In this document: positions 27,718-37,015 of the stretch, one piece after another | Layout of the letters: each line of letters opens with the position of its first letter | How positions within the stretch are numbered: position 1 is the stretch's first letter | From: Cupriavidus sp. YR651 | Lineage (GTDB): Bacteria > Pseudomonadota > Gammaproteobacteria > Burkholderiales > Burkholderiaceae | Direction of reading: 5' to 3' | Assembly: GCF_900101625.1 (NCBI RefSeq) | Contig: NZ_FMYZ01000015.1 | Location: forward strand, 1-64,000 | DNA: 64,000 nucleotides | Position numbers and translations under genes: made by a program | Notes under the pieces: model-generated | What the model saw: the letters and a program-made list of their open reading frames with translations, nothing else | Told to the model about the DNA's origin: nothing | Database searches by the model: none

Positions 27718-27830
27718 GAGGCACTATAAAAATGATTCTGGCGTCGTTGCGCGGCCTGGCCGTACCACTTGTACTGTCTGCGGCCGCGCGCCTAGCCAGA
27801 ACCGCTATCGCTTCATTTTTATAGCGCCTC
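27718..27830 (+). repeat. Palindromic repeat element, copy B (at a start codon)
   Basis: 113 bp starting GAGGCACTATAAAAATG and ending CATTTTTATAGCGCCTC. The TA pairs in place of the CG pair seen in copies A and C change on both arms together. It lies 7 bp from the ATG of the PhoX-like gene, which points away from it. The element is preceded by TAA, as in the stop-adjacent copies, but here no gene ends at that TAA. Confidence 0.9.
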
Positions 27831-28045
27831 CTGGCGGGCAACGGGAATGAAGCGAGAACCCGGTCCGACGCCGAGCATAAGCCACTTGTGTGACAGCAAG
27901 TTGACGTTACTCCAGGCCGTCACAAACCCCGGACCCCGGCTGGGGCGCCGGGCTGCGCTACACTCGCCCTCCTGCACCGCCAGCTTTGACCGACCGGTGC
28001 CGCCGGCGCCGCCCGCGCCGCGCGTTTTTGCCCAATTTCGCCGCC

Positions 28046-28660
28046 TTGCCCACTTATACCCTCGCCGCTCCCGTCCACGCCGACATCGAAATCCGCAAGA
28101 GCCGCTTCATCGCGCTGGCCGTGCCGGTGCCGGATCGCGATGCGGCCATGGCCGTCGTCCAGGACCTGCGTACGCAACACCCCACCGCCACGCACGTGTG
28201 CTGGGCCCTGCTGGCGGGCGGGCAGTCGGGCATGTCGGACGACGGCGAGCCCTCCGGCACCGCCGGGCGCCCGATCCTGGAGGTGCTGCGCCATCACGAC
28301 CTGGACGGGGTGCTGGCCGCGGTGGTGCGCTACTACGGCGGCATCAAGCTGGGCGCGGGCGGTCTGGTGCGCGCCTATACCGATGCCATCGCCGGCGCGC
28401 TGAAAGATGCCGAACGCGTGGAGCGGATCACCTATGCCACGCTGACCGTCGATGTCGACTACGCCGACGAGCCCCGCGTGCGCCGCTGGCTGGACCAGTC
28501 GGCGGGCGAAGGCTGCACGCTGGCCGATACGCACTACGACGCGCTGGCCCGGCTGGTGATCCGGCTGCCGGCCACGCTGCGCGCGCAGGCCATCGACACG
28601 CTGCGCGACGCCACGCATGGCCGCGCGCAGTTTCCCGACGCCCCCGACGCGGAGACCTGA
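28046..28660 (+). CDS. YigZ/IMPACT family protein
   Basis: From a TTG at 28046 this gives 204 residues starting (M)PTYTLAAPVHADIEIRKSRF. The IMPACT core is unmistakable: GMSDDGEPSGTAGRPILEVL and AAVVRYYGGIKLGAGGLVRAY. A C-terminal DUF1949-like domain follows. Proteins of this family are small and conserved, and the eukaryotic relative modulates GCN2; the bacterial role is unclear. A TTG at 27986 would add 20 arginine- and proline-rich residues and is less likely. The next gene starts one base after the stop. Confidence 0.85.
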   Translation: MPTYTLAAPVHADIEIRKSRFIALAVPVPDRDAAMAVVQDLRTQHPTATHVCWALLAGGQSGMSDDGEPSGTAGRPILEVLRHHDLDGVLAAVVRYYGGIKLGAGGLVRAYTDAIAGALKDAERVERITYATLTVDVDYADEPRVRRWLDQSAGEGCTLADTHYDALARLVIRLPATLRAQAIDTLRDATHGRAQFPDAPDAET

Positions 28661-28661
28661 G

Positions 28662-28964
28662 ATGGCCGATCCGCACGATGACGACACGGCGTACAGCGCC
28701 CGCATCCTGCCCGGCGAGACGTGCTTTGCCGCGCCGGCGTCGCTGAGCCTGCTGGAAGCCGCGCTGCTCGAAGGCATACGCCTGCCAAGCTCCTGCCGCA
28801 ACGGCACCTGCCGCGCCTGCATCAGCAAGCTCCACGCGGGCACCGTGCGCTACCGGATCGAATGGCCCGGCCTGAGCCCCGACGAGAAGGACGACGGTTT
28901 TATCCTGCCCTGCGTGGCCTGCCCGACCAGCGACGTCACGTTCGAACCGGTGGGCATGCCCTGA
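28662..28964 (+). CDS. [2Fe-2S] ferredoxin, plant type
   Basis: A 100-residue protein with the ligand pattern SSCRNGTCRAC (Cys-x4-Cys-x2-Cys) and a fourth cysteine in ILPCVAC, which defines plant/YfaE-type ferredoxins. LLEAALLEGIRLPSSC is the usual segment before the cluster. It follows the YigZ gene with a 1-bp gap, so the two are cotranscribed. No partner reductase lies beside it, so the electron acceptor is not evident. Confidence 0.9.
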   Translation: MADPHDDDTAYSARILPGETCFAAPASLSLLEAALLEGIRLPSSCRNGTCRACISKLHAGTVRYRIEWPGLSPDEKDDGFILPCVACPTSDVTFEPVGMP

Positions 28965-29009
28965 TGTCAGCCGGCCAGACCCGGCCAGCCACCACCCCAT
29001 CCTGAATGG

Positions 29010-30674
29010 CTAGTGCTGGCTGGCCCCGGCCGCGCCAATGCCGGTCATCGCCCGCACGAACTGCGCACCGTAGCGCAGGCGTTCGGTGCGCGCCTGCGCG
29101 GATCGGTCCAGTACCGATACCAGCCAGGCGCAGGCGAAGGCCAGGGTCATCGAGAACAGCGCCGGATTGGCATAGGGGAAGATCGCCTTGCCATGATGCA
29201 GGATCCCCACCCAGACGGTCGGGCCGAGCACCAGCAGCGCCACTGCCGACACCAGCCCGGCCAGGCTGCCCGCCACCGCACCGCGCGTGGTCAGCCCCTT
29301 CCAGAACATCGACAGGAACAGCACCGGGAAATTGACCGAGGCCGCAATCGCAAGCACCAACCCGGACAAGAAGGCGATGTTCTGCTTCTCGAACATCACG
29401 CCCAGCACCATCGCCAGCAGCCCGATGACCAGCGTGGCAGCCTTGGAGACGCGGATCTCGTCTTTCTCGCTGGCCTGGCCGCTGCGAAACACGTTGGCGT
29501 ACAGGTCGTGGGAGACCGCCGATGCCCCCGAGAGCGCCAGCCCGGCCACCACGGCCAGGATGGTTGCGAACGCCACCGCCGAGATGAAGCCGAAGAAAAG
29601 ATTCCCGCCGATCGCATGCGCCAGGTGCACTGCCACCATGTTGCTGCCTCCAATGATCTTTCCGGCCGCGTCGCGATAGGCCGTATCGCCCCCTACCATC
29701 ACGATCGCGCCGAAGCCCACCACCAGGATCAACACGTAGAAGTAACCGATGAAGCCGGTGGCATAAAGCACGGACTTGCGCGCTTCCTTCGCGTTTGCCA
29801 CGGTGAAGAAGCGCATCAGGATATGCGGCAGGCCGGCCGTGCCGAAAATCATGCCCACGCCCAGCGAAATCGCGTCGATGGGATTGGACACCAGCCCGCC
29901 TGGGGACAGGATCGCCAGCCCTTTCTCGTGCACCTTCGCCGCCCCCGCGAACATGGCTTCCGGGCTGTAGCCGAAATGGGCCAGCACCATCACCGCCATG
30001 AAGGTGACGCCACCCAGCAGCAGCACCGCCTTGATGATCTGCACCCAGGTGGTGGCCAGCATGCCGCCGAACATGACGTAAAGCACCATCAGTACGCCGA
30101 CAATGACCACGGCCGATTCGTAACTCGTGCCAAAGAGCAGCTCGATCAGTTTGCCGGCGCCCACCATCTGCGCCACCAGGTACATGATGACCACGGTCAG
30201 CGTGCCAAAGGCGGCGGTGATGCGCACCGGTTTCTGGGCCAGGCGGTACGAGACCACATCGGCGAAGGTATAGCGGCCCAGGTTGCGCAGCCGTTCGGCG
30301 ACGATGAAGAGGATGATTGGCCATCCTGCCACCACGCCCAGCGCGTAGATCAGCCCGTCATAGCCCTTGTCGAACATCATCGCGGAAATACCGAGGAAGG
30401 ATGCCGCGGATACCATGTCGCCGGCAATCGCCAGCCCGTTCTGGAAACCGGTGAGGCCGCCGCCGGCCGCATAGAAGTCCGACGCCGAACGCGTGCGCCG
30501 TGCGGCCCATCGCGTGATTCCGAGCGTGAAGACCACGAACAGCAGGAACATCGCGATGGCGCTCCAGTTCAATGGCTGCGGCGTGGTGTCGCCCTGGATG
30601 GCGGGCGCCGCCATGGCGGCGGTGCCCGCGAGGCCGAGGACAGCGGCGGACAGCAGATGGTGTACGGGCTTCAT
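29010..30674 (-). CDS. actP: Acetate/solute:sodium symporter ActP
   Basis: A 554-residue member of the sodium:solute symporter family with a cleavable N-terminal signal segment, as in ActP, and 13 membrane helices. Marks include RTRSASDFYAAGGGLTGFQNGLAIAGD, the GWPIILFIVAERLRNLG region and AGLPHILMRFFTVANAKEARKS. The ATG at 30674 overlaps the stop of the upstream DUF485 gene (ATGA), as in yjcH-actP. It imports acetate, propionate or similar short acids. It lies downstream of the paa genes, so it may be cotranscribed at a low level, but a strong hairpin separates them. Confidence 0.92.
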   Translation of the reverse strand: MKPVHHLLSAAVLGLAGTAAMAAPAIQGDTTPQPLNWSAIAMFLLFVVFTLGITRWAARRTRSASDFYAAGGGLTGFQNGLAIAGDMVSAASFLGISAMMFDKGYDGLIYALGVVAGWPIILFIVAERLRNLGRYTFADVVSYRLAQKPVRITAAFGTLTVVIMYLVAQMVGAGKLIELLFGTSYESAVVIVGVLMVLYVMFGGMLATTWVQIIKAVLLLGGVTFMAVMVLAHFGYSPEAMFAGAAKVHEKGLAILSPGGLVSNPIDAISLGVGMIFGTAGLPHILMRFFTVANAKEARKSVLYATGFIGYFYVLILVVGFGAIVMVGGDTAYRDAAGKIIGGSNMVAVHLAHAIGGNLFFGFISAVAFATILAVVAGLALSGASAVSHDLYANVFRSGQASEKDEIRVSKAATLVIGLLAMVLGVMFEKQNIAFLSGLVLAIAASVNFPVLFLSMFWKGLTTRGAVAGSLAGLVSAVALLVLGPTVWVGILHHGKAIFPYANPALFSMTLAFACAWLVSVLDRSAQARTERLRYGAQFVRAMTGIGAAGASQH

Positions 30675-30979
30675 GCTTTGCACTCCTTGCGCACGCGCTC
30701 GTTGAGCGGGTCGAGGTCACGATTGGCGCGGTGCACGTAGATCGCGGTCAGCAGCACGGCCGTGAAGATCACTGCCACCCCAATGGGGATGCCCACCGTC
30801 ATCACGCCTGATCCGACCGGCGTGCCGAGCGTGGACGGCGAGAATGCCAGCAGCAGGATGAACCCGAAGTAGATGGCCAGCATCGCCACCGTCAACGACC
30901 AGCCGAGGCGAGCCCGCCCGCTGGTCAGCCGGATGAAATCGGGGTGATTCTGGATGGATTCCAGTTGTCGCGCGTCCAT
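30671..30979 (-). CDS. DUF485 membrane protein (YjcH family)
   Basis: A 102-residue protein with two hydrophobic segments (WSLTVAMLAIYFGFILLLAF and VAVIFTAVLLTAIYVHRAN), matching YjcH, the small partner gene nearly always found before actP. DFIRLTSGRARLGW and the C-terminal DLDPLNERVRKE fit the family. Its precise role in symport is not known. Coupled to actP by a 4-bp overlap. Confidence 0.92.
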   Translation of the reverse strand: MDARQLESIQNHPDFIRLTSGRARLGWSLTVAMLAIYFGFILLLAFSPSTLGTPVGSGVMTVGIPIGVAVIFTAVLLTAIYVHRANRDLDPLNERVRKECKA

Positions 30980-31056
30980 GATGGTCTCCTTTGGCGCAAA
31001 GGCCTGGCGTGGCGGCTCTGGGTGGCCGCCATCGCAAGTGGATCAAGGTGAATGGC

Positions 31057-31080
31057 GCCCTCTCGTGCTTGCGAGAGGGC
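31057..31080. terminator. Strong hairpin between paaK and the actP pair
   Basis: GCCCTCTCG and CGAGAGGGC form a perfect 9-bp stem with a 6-base loop, 36 bp beyond the paaK stop. There is no T-tract, so it may be an attenuator or RNA-stability hairpin more than a complete terminator. Confidence 0.5.
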
Positions 31081-31115
31081 TGATTGGTGCGTAAATCGGC
31101 GCGTCAGTCGGTGCG

Positions 31116-32465
31116 TCAGATGGCGCCGACCGGCTGCTCGTGCGTGATCTTCGGGCGCATGTCCACCACGCGCCGCGCCTTGCCGACGACCGTGCGCTCG
31201 ATACCGTCCGCGGGCACCACCTGCACACGCGTCGTCACGCCCACATAGGTCTTGATCCGCTCCTTCAGCTCACGCTCCAGCCCCGCACGGTCATCGTCCG
31301 ACAGCGAGACCGAGCGTTCGGGCCGCGCCTCGACGCGCACCTCCAGCTTGTCCAGGTGACCGTCGCGGGTCACCACCAGCTGGTACTGCGGCGCCAGCGC
31401 AGGTACCTTGAGGATCAGCTCCTCGATCTGCGATGGAAATACGTTCACGCCACGGATGATCAGCATGTCGTCCGAGCGGCCGGTGATCTTGCCGAGCCGC
31501 CGCATCGACCGCGAGGTCGGCGGCAGCAGGCGCGTCAGGTCACGGGTGCGGTAGCGGATCACAGGCAGTGCCTCCTTGGTCAGCGAGGTGAAGACCAGCT
31601 CGCCTTCCTCGCCATCGGGCAATACCTCGCCGGTCACCGGGTCGATGATCTCGGCGTAGAAGTGGTCTTCCCAGATCACTGGGCCGTCCTTGCTCTCGAC
31701 GCATTCGCTGGCCACGCCCGGGCCCATCACCTCCGACAGGCCGTAGATGTCCACCGCATCGATCCCCGCACGCGCCTCGATCTCGGCCCGCATCGCATCG
31801 GTCCACGGCTCGGCGCCAAAGATGCCAACCTTCAGCGAGCTCTCGGTCGGGTCCATGCCCTGCCGTTCCATTTCCTCGATCAGGTTCAGCATGTACGACG
31901 GCGTCACCATGATGATGTCGGGCTGGAACTCGCGGATCAGTTGCACCTGCTTCTCCGTCTGGCCGCCGGACATCGGGATCACCGTGCAACCGGCCTTCTC
32001 CGCGCCATAGTGAGCGCCCAGGCCTCCGGTGAACAGGCCGTAGCCATAGCTGACGTGGACCAGGTCGCCGGGGCGGCCGCCGGCGGCGCGGATGGAGCGT
32101 GCCACCACGCTGGCCCAGGTGTCGATGTCCTTCGCCGTGTAGCCGACGACGGTCGGCTTGCCAGTCGTGCCGCTGGATGCATGCACACGCGCCACCTTCT
32201 CGCGCGGCACCGCGAACATGCCGAAGGGATAGTTGTCGCGCAACGTCTGCTTGGTCAGGAACGGGAACTTCGACAGGTCGGCGAGCGACTTCAGGTCGTC
32301 CGGATGTACCCCTGCCGCGTCGAACGCCTTGCGGTAGTGCGGCACGTTGGCGTAGGCATGGCCCACGCTCCATTTCAGCCGCTGCAGCTGCAGGGCCTGC
32401 AATTCGTCACGGCTGGCGCGCTCGATCGGCTCCAGCTCGTTGGGGGTGGGGATACGTTGGACCAT
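31116..32465 (-). CDS. paaK: Phenylacetate-CoA ligase
   Basis: A 449-residue adenylate-forming enzyme. The P-loop-like motif is HASSGTTGKPTVVGYT, later motifs are DIYGLSEVMGPGVASEC and YRTRDLTRLLP, and the C-terminal domain has KITGRSDDMLIIRGVNVFP. It begins the catabolic pathway by making phenylacetyl-CoA, the substrate of the PaaABCDE epoxidase coded upstream. It is 77 bp after paaN on the same strand. Confidence 0.95.
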   Translation of the reverse strand: MVQRIPTPNELEPIERASRDELQALQLQRLKWSVGHAYANVPHYRKAFDAAGVHPDDLKSLADLSKFPFLTKQTLRDNYPFGMFAVPREKVARVHASSGTTGKPTVVGYTAKDIDTWASVVARSIRAAGGRPGDLVHVSYGYGLFTGGLGAHYGAEKAGCTVIPMSGGQTEKQVQLIREFQPDIIMVTPSYMLNLIEEMERQGMDPTESSLKVGIFGAEPWTDAMRAEIEARAGIDAVDIYGLSEVMGPGVASECVESKDGPVIWEDHFYAEIIDPVTGEVLPDGEEGELVFTSLTKEALPVIRYRTRDLTRLLPPTSRSMRRLGKITGRSDDMLIIRGVNVFPSQIEELILKVPALAPQYQLVVTRDGHLDKLEVRVEARPERSVSLSDDDRAGLERELKERIKTYVGVTTRVQVVPADGIERTVVGKARRVVDMRPKITHEQPVGAI

Positions 32466-32542
32466 TGTCTACTCCATCTCATTATGATTGCGCCGCATGC
32501 GTGGGAAGCCCGCACTGGCGTACTACGGCCACTGGCAACACA

Positions 32543-34207
32543 TCAGATATGCGAGCGGCTTTGCACCACGCGGAAGCGGTTGGCGACGAAGGCGGCATCC
32601 GACAGCGAGGCATTCGCCGCGGGGTTGGCGCCGGAGGCATGGAAGTCGCTGAACGCCGCCGACTGGTTGACGAACACGCCGCTGGTCAGGTTCAGCGACA
32701 GCGCCACGCCCGCATCCTCGGCGGCGTCACGGATCGCCTCCGTCACGCCGGCGTCGGTGGTGTAGGCGGACAGCGTCAGCGCGCCGTGATCCCTGGCGCC
32801 GCGATGGGCCAGCGCGATGCTGTGGGCGGTACTGTCGGTGGCAACCACGAAGGAAATCGGGCCGAACAACTCCTGCATGATCTTGCCTTCGTCGCTGGCA
32901 TCCACTTTCAACACCAGCGGCGTGCGGATGCGCGCGCCGGGAAATTCCGGGTGCTCCAGCACGCGGCTGTCGGCGACGATCTCGCCCAGCGCGCGCGACG
33001 CCTCGATGCGCGCCACCACGCCATCGTTCTGAATGGCCCCCAACAGCTCGACGGCCTTCGCCGGGTCGCCCGTAAGGCGAGTCACCGCCTCGCCGATCGC
33101 GGCGGCAACCTGGTCGAAGCCCAGATGGCCTTCCGGCGTATCGATGCCATCCTTCGGCACATAGATATTCTGTGGCGCCGTGCACATCTGGCCTGAATAC
33201 AGCGACAGCGACAGCGCGATATTGCGCACCATGCCCTTGAAGTCGCTGGTGGAGTCGATGACGATCTGGTTGACGCCGGCCTTCTCCGTGTAGACCTGCG
33301 CCTGATGCGCATTGCGCTCCAGCCAGTCACCATTGGCGGTGCTGCCGGTGAAATCGATCAGGCGCACTTCGGGGCGCAGCGCCAGCTGCGACGCCATGCG
33401 TTCGGTCGGATCATTGGCCACGAGCGTGACCAGATTCGGATCGAAACCCGCTTCCTGCAGCACCTCGCGCGCCACTTCCACGGTGATCGCCAGCGGCAGG
33501 ATCGCGCCCGGGTGCGGTTTGACCACCACCGCGTTGCCGGTGGCGAGGCTGGCGAACAGCCCCGGGTAACCATTCCAGGTCGGGAACGTGCAGCAGCCGA
33601 TGACCAGGCCCACGCCGCGCGGCACCACGGCGTAACGCTTCTCCATGCGCAGCGGTTCGTTCTTGCCCTGCGGCTTTTCCCAGATGGCGCGCTTCGGAAT
33701 CCGGCGCATCTCGTCCCAGGCGTAGGCCACGGCTTCCAGCCCGCGATCCTGCGCATGCGGGCCACCGGCCTGGAAGGCCATCATGAAGGCCTGCCCCGTG
33801 GTGTGCATGACCGCATAGGCAATCTCGAAGCTGCGGCGGTTCAGGCGCTGCAGGATTTCCAGCGACACGCCGACCCACGCTTCCGGACCCGCCTTGCGCC
33901 ACGCGGGCATGCCCTCCGCCACGCCGGCAAAGAGCTGGTCGAGATCGGGCTTCGGATAGGTGATGCCCAGTGCCTGGCCGTAGGGCGAGACTTCCTTGCC
34001 AGCCTGCCCGATAACCCCTGGCTGGGTCAGCGCGAACGGCCGGTTCAGCCGCGCCTCGAAGGCGGCCTTGCCATCGGCATTCGCCGTTTCGCCATAGGCC
34101 CGGGGGCTGGGCATTTCCGTGAAGGGACTCCAGTAGCCGCGTTCGGCGATGGCTTGGGTGGCTTGGTCCAGCAGCGCCTGGTGGCGCTCGAAAAAGGGAT
34201 GGGACAC
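32543..34207 (-). CDS. paaN: Phenylacetic acid degradation protein PaaN (aldehyde dehydrogenase-like)
   Basis: Starting at a GTG at 34207 with GGAG in front, it gives 554 residues beginning (M)SHPFFERHQALLDQATQAI. The aldehyde dehydrogenase fold is visible: TFPTWNGYPGLFASLATGNAVVVKPHP, the cofactor segment DFTGSTANGDWLERNAH, YSGQMCTAPQNIYVP with the likely catalytic cysteine, and ELFGPISFVV. It lacks the C-terminal hydratase domain of PaaZ. The step is probably oxidation of the ring-opened semialdehyde, with the hydratase coded elsewhere. An open frame extends to 34558 but that part runs under paaE. Confidence 0.9.
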   Translation of the reverse strand: MSHPFFERHQALLDQATQAIAERGYWSPFTEMPSPRAYGETANADGKAAFEARLNRPFALTQPGVIGQAGKEVSPYGQALGITYPKPDLDQLFAGVAEGMPAWRKAGPEAWVGVSLEILQRLNRRSFEIAYAVMHTTGQAFMMAFQAGGPHAQDRGLEAVAYAWDEMRRIPKRAIWEKPQGKNEPLRMEKRYAVVPRGVGLVIGCCTFPTWNGYPGLFASLATGNAVVVKPHPGAILPLAITVEVAREVLQEAGFDPNLVTLVANDPTERMASQLALRPEVRLIDFTGSTANGDWLERNAHQAQVYTEKAGVNQIVIDSTSDFKGMVRNIALSLSLYSGQMCTAPQNIYVPKDGIDTPEGHLGFDQVAAAIGEAVTRLTGDPAKAVELLGAIQNDGVVARIEASRALGEIVADSRVLEHPEFPGARIRTPLVLKVDASDEGKIMQELFGPISFVVATDSTAHSIALAHRGARDHGALTLSAYTTDAGVTEAIRDAAEDAGVALSLNLTSGVFVNQSAAFSDFHASGANPAANASLSDAAFVANRFRVVQSRSHI

Positions 34208-34275
34208 GAGTTGCTCCGGGGGGCGAATTGAATTCTTGGTGTCTGAGGCTGGCAGCGAACGGGGCAGGGGCCGCC

Positions 34276-35352
34276 TCAGGTTTCCTGGTCGAAATCGAGC
34301 ACCAGCTTGTCGCTGATGGCATAGCTCTGGCAGCTCAGGATGAAGCCGCGCGCCACCTCGTAGTCTTCCAGCGCGAAATTGATGTCCATGTCGACCTCGC
34401 CTTCGATGCGCTTGCAGCGGCAGGTCGAGCAAACGCCGCCCTTGCAGGAGTACGGCAGCTCGATGCCCTGCGCCAGCGCGGCGTCCAGCACCGATTCCTT
34501 TTGCTTCTCCAGCGTGAAAGACCGTGTGCGACCGTCCTGGATCACCGTGACCTCGCACTGCTGCCGGCCGACTTTGTTGTGGGCACGCGCCGCTGGCCGG
34601 GCGGACGGGATGCTGGTGGCAAACAGCTCGCGCTTGATGTGGTGCTGGCTCACGCCGCCGGCGACCAGCGCCTGGGAGACTTCCTCCATCATCGAATGCG
34701 GGCCGCAGATGAAGGCCACGTCGATGTCCTGCGGACGGATCCAGTGCCTGAGCAGCGCGTTGACCTTGTCGCCGTCGAGACGGCCGTTGAACAAGTCGAT
34801 GTCGAGCTGCTCGCGGCTGAGCACGAACACCAGGTTGAAGCGCCGCAGGTAGGTATCCTTCAGGTCTTCCAGCTCTTCCTTGAACAACACGGACGACGAG
34901 GCGCGGTTGCCATAGATGAGCGTAAAGCGGCTGTCGGGCTCGGCATGCAGCGTGGTCTTGATGAGCGACAGCATCGGCGTGATGCCGCTGCCGGCGGCGA
35001 ATGCCACATAGTGCTTCGCGTTGGCGGCGGACAGCGGTACGTGGAAGTTGCCGGACGGCGGCATCACTTGCAGCGTCATGCCCGGCGCCAGGTGCTCATT
35101 GGCCCAGTTGGAAAACAGGCCACCGTCGACGCGCTTGATCGCCACGCGCAACTGCTCGTCCTGCACCGCGGAGCAGATCGAGTAAGACCTGCGCACGTCT
35201 TCGCCATCGATATCGGTGCGCAGCGTCAGGTGCTGGCCCTGCATGTATCGATAGGTGTGGGCCAGGTCTTCCGGCACGGCAAAGGTCACCGCCACCGCGT
35301 CGCGGGTTTCTCGCGTGACCGAGGCTACGGTCAGATCATGGAATTTGCTCAT
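34276..35352 (-). CDS. paaE: Phenylacetyl-CoA epoxidase reductase subunit PaaE
   Basis: A 358-residue reductase. The N-terminal ferredoxin-NADP reductase domain shows RRSYSICSAVQDE (flavin contact) and FAAGSGITPMLSLIKTTL (nucleotide binding). The C-terminal plant-type [2Fe-2S] domain has LPYSCKGGVCSTCRCK and a later Cys in FILSCQSY. It transfers electrons from NADPH to the PaaA di-iron centre. Gene order paaA-B-C-D-E is standard and all genes lie close together. Confidence 0.95.
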   Translation of the reverse strand: MSKFHDLTVASVTRETRDAVAVTFAVPEDLAHTYRYMQGQHLTLRTDIDGEDVRRSYSICSAVQDEQLRVAIKRVDGGLFSNWANEHLAPGMTLQVMPPSGNFHVPLSAANAKHYVAFAAGSGITPMLSLIKTTLHAEPDSRFTLIYGNRASSSVLFKEELEDLKDTYLRRFNLVFVLSREQLDIDLFNGRLDGDKVNALLRHWIRPQDIDVAFICGPHSMMEEVSQALVAGGVSQHHIKRELFATSIPSARPAARAHNKVGRQQCEVTVIQDGRTRSFTLEKQKESVLDAALAQGIELPYSCKGGVCSTCRCKRIEGEVDMDINFALEDYEVARGFILSCQSYAISDKLVLDFDQET

Positions 35353-35382
35353 ATCGCCATCTCTTTCGCTGCCCGATGCGGG

Positions 35383-35898
35383 TCAATGCGCCTTGAAGTA
35401 GTCGAACGGCTCCTTGCAGTCGCCGCAGCGATACAGGGCCTTGCAAGCGGTGGAGCCAAACTGGCTGACCAGCCGTGTGTGGCGGGAGCCGCAGTGCGGG
35501 CAGACCAACACCGGCGCCTGTGACGCCTTGCGGCCGATGCCGCTGATGTCGATCACCTGCTGCGCAGGCGGTGCGATCCCGTAGCCGCGCAAACTGTCCT
35601 TGCCGCGCGGCGTCATCCAGTCGGTGGTCCAGGCCGGCGCCAGCCGCGTCTGCACGCGCACCTGGTCGACGCCTCGCGCCAGCAGCGTGCGTTCGATGTC
35701 CTCGCGGATCACGGTCATCGCCGGGCAGCCCGAGTACGTGGGCGTGAGGGTGATGACGCAGGCGTCGTCCACCCATGCCACGTCGCGCACGATGCCCAGG
35801 TCCACCACCGAGATCACCGGGATCTCGGGGTCCGGTACCGCGTCGAGCCAGGCCCACACCTGTTTCACGTCCGCGCGGGACAACGCTTGCACGGTCAT
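35383..35898 (-). CDS. paaD: Phenylacetyl-CoA epoxidase assembly protein PaaD
   Basis: A 171-residue protein starting MTVQALSRADVKQVWAW. The N-terminal half is a MIP18/DUF59 domain (VPDPEIPVISVVDLGIVRDV, TYSGCPAMTVIREDI) of the kind used in iron-sulfur assembly. The C-terminal part is a zinc-ribbon with Cys pairs in VCPHCGS and YRCGDCKEPF. It is thought to mature the epoxidase or its reductase. It starts 6 bp after the paaC stop. Confidence 0.94.
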   Translation of the reverse strand: MTVQALSRADVKQVWAWLDAVPDPEIPVISVVDLGIVRDVAWVDDACVITLTPTYSGCPAMTVIREDIERTLLARGVDQVRVQTRLAPAWTTDWMTPRGKDSLRGYGIAPPAQQVIDISGIGRKASQAPVLVCPHCGSRHTRLVSQFGSTACKALYRCGDCKEPFDYFKAH

Positions 35899-35903
35899 GG
35901 CGT

Positions 35904-36671
35904 TCACCACTGTGCGCCGGGATGGGCGCGCTGCAGGACTTGCATCTCGGCCAGCAGGTAGCCAAGGTGTTCGGTATGGCGGCCATGGCGGCCGCCACTT
36001 TGCGACCACGTACCCGAGGGCAGGCGCAGCGTCGCTGCCTCCAGCACTTCGGCGACATGTTGCTGCCACGGCGCGGCCAGCGTAGTCGGATCGGGAACGA
36101 TGCCGTCGAGCGCCAGCGCGGCCTCGACCTCATCGGCCTCGAACAGCTCGCCGGTGTACATCCACAGGTCGTCGATGGCGTCCTGCATGCGGCGGTGGCT
36201 TTCTCCCGTGCCATCGCCCAGGCGCACCATCAGGTCGCCGCTGCGGCGCACGTGGTAGGTCACTTCCTTGAGCGACTTGGCGGCGATCTCGGCAATGCGC
36301 GCATCCATGGAGCGCTGCAGCCCTTCCAGCAGGAAGTAATGCCAGGAATCGAACAGGAATTGCCGCGCCAGCGTATCGGCATAGCTGCCGTTGCGCTGCT
36401 CCACCAGCAGCAGATTGCGGAACTGGTGCGCGTCGCGCAGAAAGGCGAGCTGGTCGGCGGTGCCGCCCGCCCCCTTCACTTCGGCCGCATAGCCCAGCCA
36501 CAGGCGGGTCTGGCCGATCAGGTCGAGCGCGACGTTGGTCAGCGCGATGTCTTCTTCCAGCGCCGGGCCACGGCCGCACCATTCCGACAGGCGCTGGCCG
36601 AGCACCAGCGTGGAGTCTCCCAGGCGCAGCAGGTATTCGAGCTTGTGGTCATTCATGGCAATGTCTGGCAT
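35904..36671 (-). CDS. paaC: Phenylacetyl-CoA epoxidase structural subunit PaaC
   Basis: A 255-residue helical ferritin-like protein: LEYLLRLGDSTLVLGQRLSEW, GPALEEDIALTNVALDLIGQ and KSLKEVTYHVRRSGDLMVRLGDGT are all PaaC marks. It forms the structural heterodimer with PaaA but does not carry the catalytic di-iron site. A second ATG five codons in (at 36656) matches many family starts, so the N-terminus could be shorter. Confidence 0.94.
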   Translation of the reverse strand: MPDIAMNDHKLEYLLRLGDSTLVLGQRLSEWCGRGPALEEDIALTNVALDLIGQTRLWLGYAAEVKGAGGTADQLAFLRDAHQFRNLLLVEQRNGSYADTLARQFLFDSWHYFLLEGLQRSMDARIAEIAAKSLKEVTYHVRRSGDLMVRLGDGTGESHRRMQDAIDDLWMYTGELFEADEVEAALALDGIVPDPTTLAAPWQQHVAEVLEAATLRLPSGTWSQSGGRHGRHTEHLGYLLAEMQVLQRAHPGAQW

Positions 36672-36676
36672 CGGGA

Positions 36677-36958
36677 TCAGATGTGCTTGACGGCTTCCGG
36701 CATCGGAAAGAACGTCGGGTGCCGGTAGACCTTGCTGTTGGCCGGCTCGAACAGCGGGCCCTTGTCGCCCGGGCTGCTGGCCATCACATCGTCGGCCTTC
36801 ACCACCCAGACACTGACGCCTTCGTTGCGGCGCGTGTAGACGTCGCGGGCGTTATTGATCGCCATTGCGCCGTCGGGCGCGTGCAGGCTGCCCACGTGCT
36901 TGTGGGCCAGGCCGTGCTGGCTGCGGATAAAGATCTCCCAAAGCGGCCACTCTTTCAT
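36677..36958 (-). CDS. paaB: Phenylacetyl-CoA epoxidase subunit PaaB
   Basis: A 93-residue protein starting MKEWPLWEIFIRSQHGLAHK, with GSLHAPDGAMAINNARDVYTRRNEGVSVWVV, the full conserved PaaB sequence. It bridges PaaA-PaaC dimers in the epoxidase complex. It lies between paaA and paaC with small gaps. Confidence 0.95.
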   Translation of the reverse strand: MKEWPLWEIFIRSQHGLAHKHVGSLHAPDGAMAINNARDVYTRRNEGVSVWVVKADDVMASSPGDKGPLFEPANSKVYRHPTFFPMPEAVKHI

Positions 36959-37015
36959 GGCAACCTCCTGTGCAATGCGTTTTCGAGGGGGAGCGGCGCG
37001 ATGCGCCGCGAAGGA

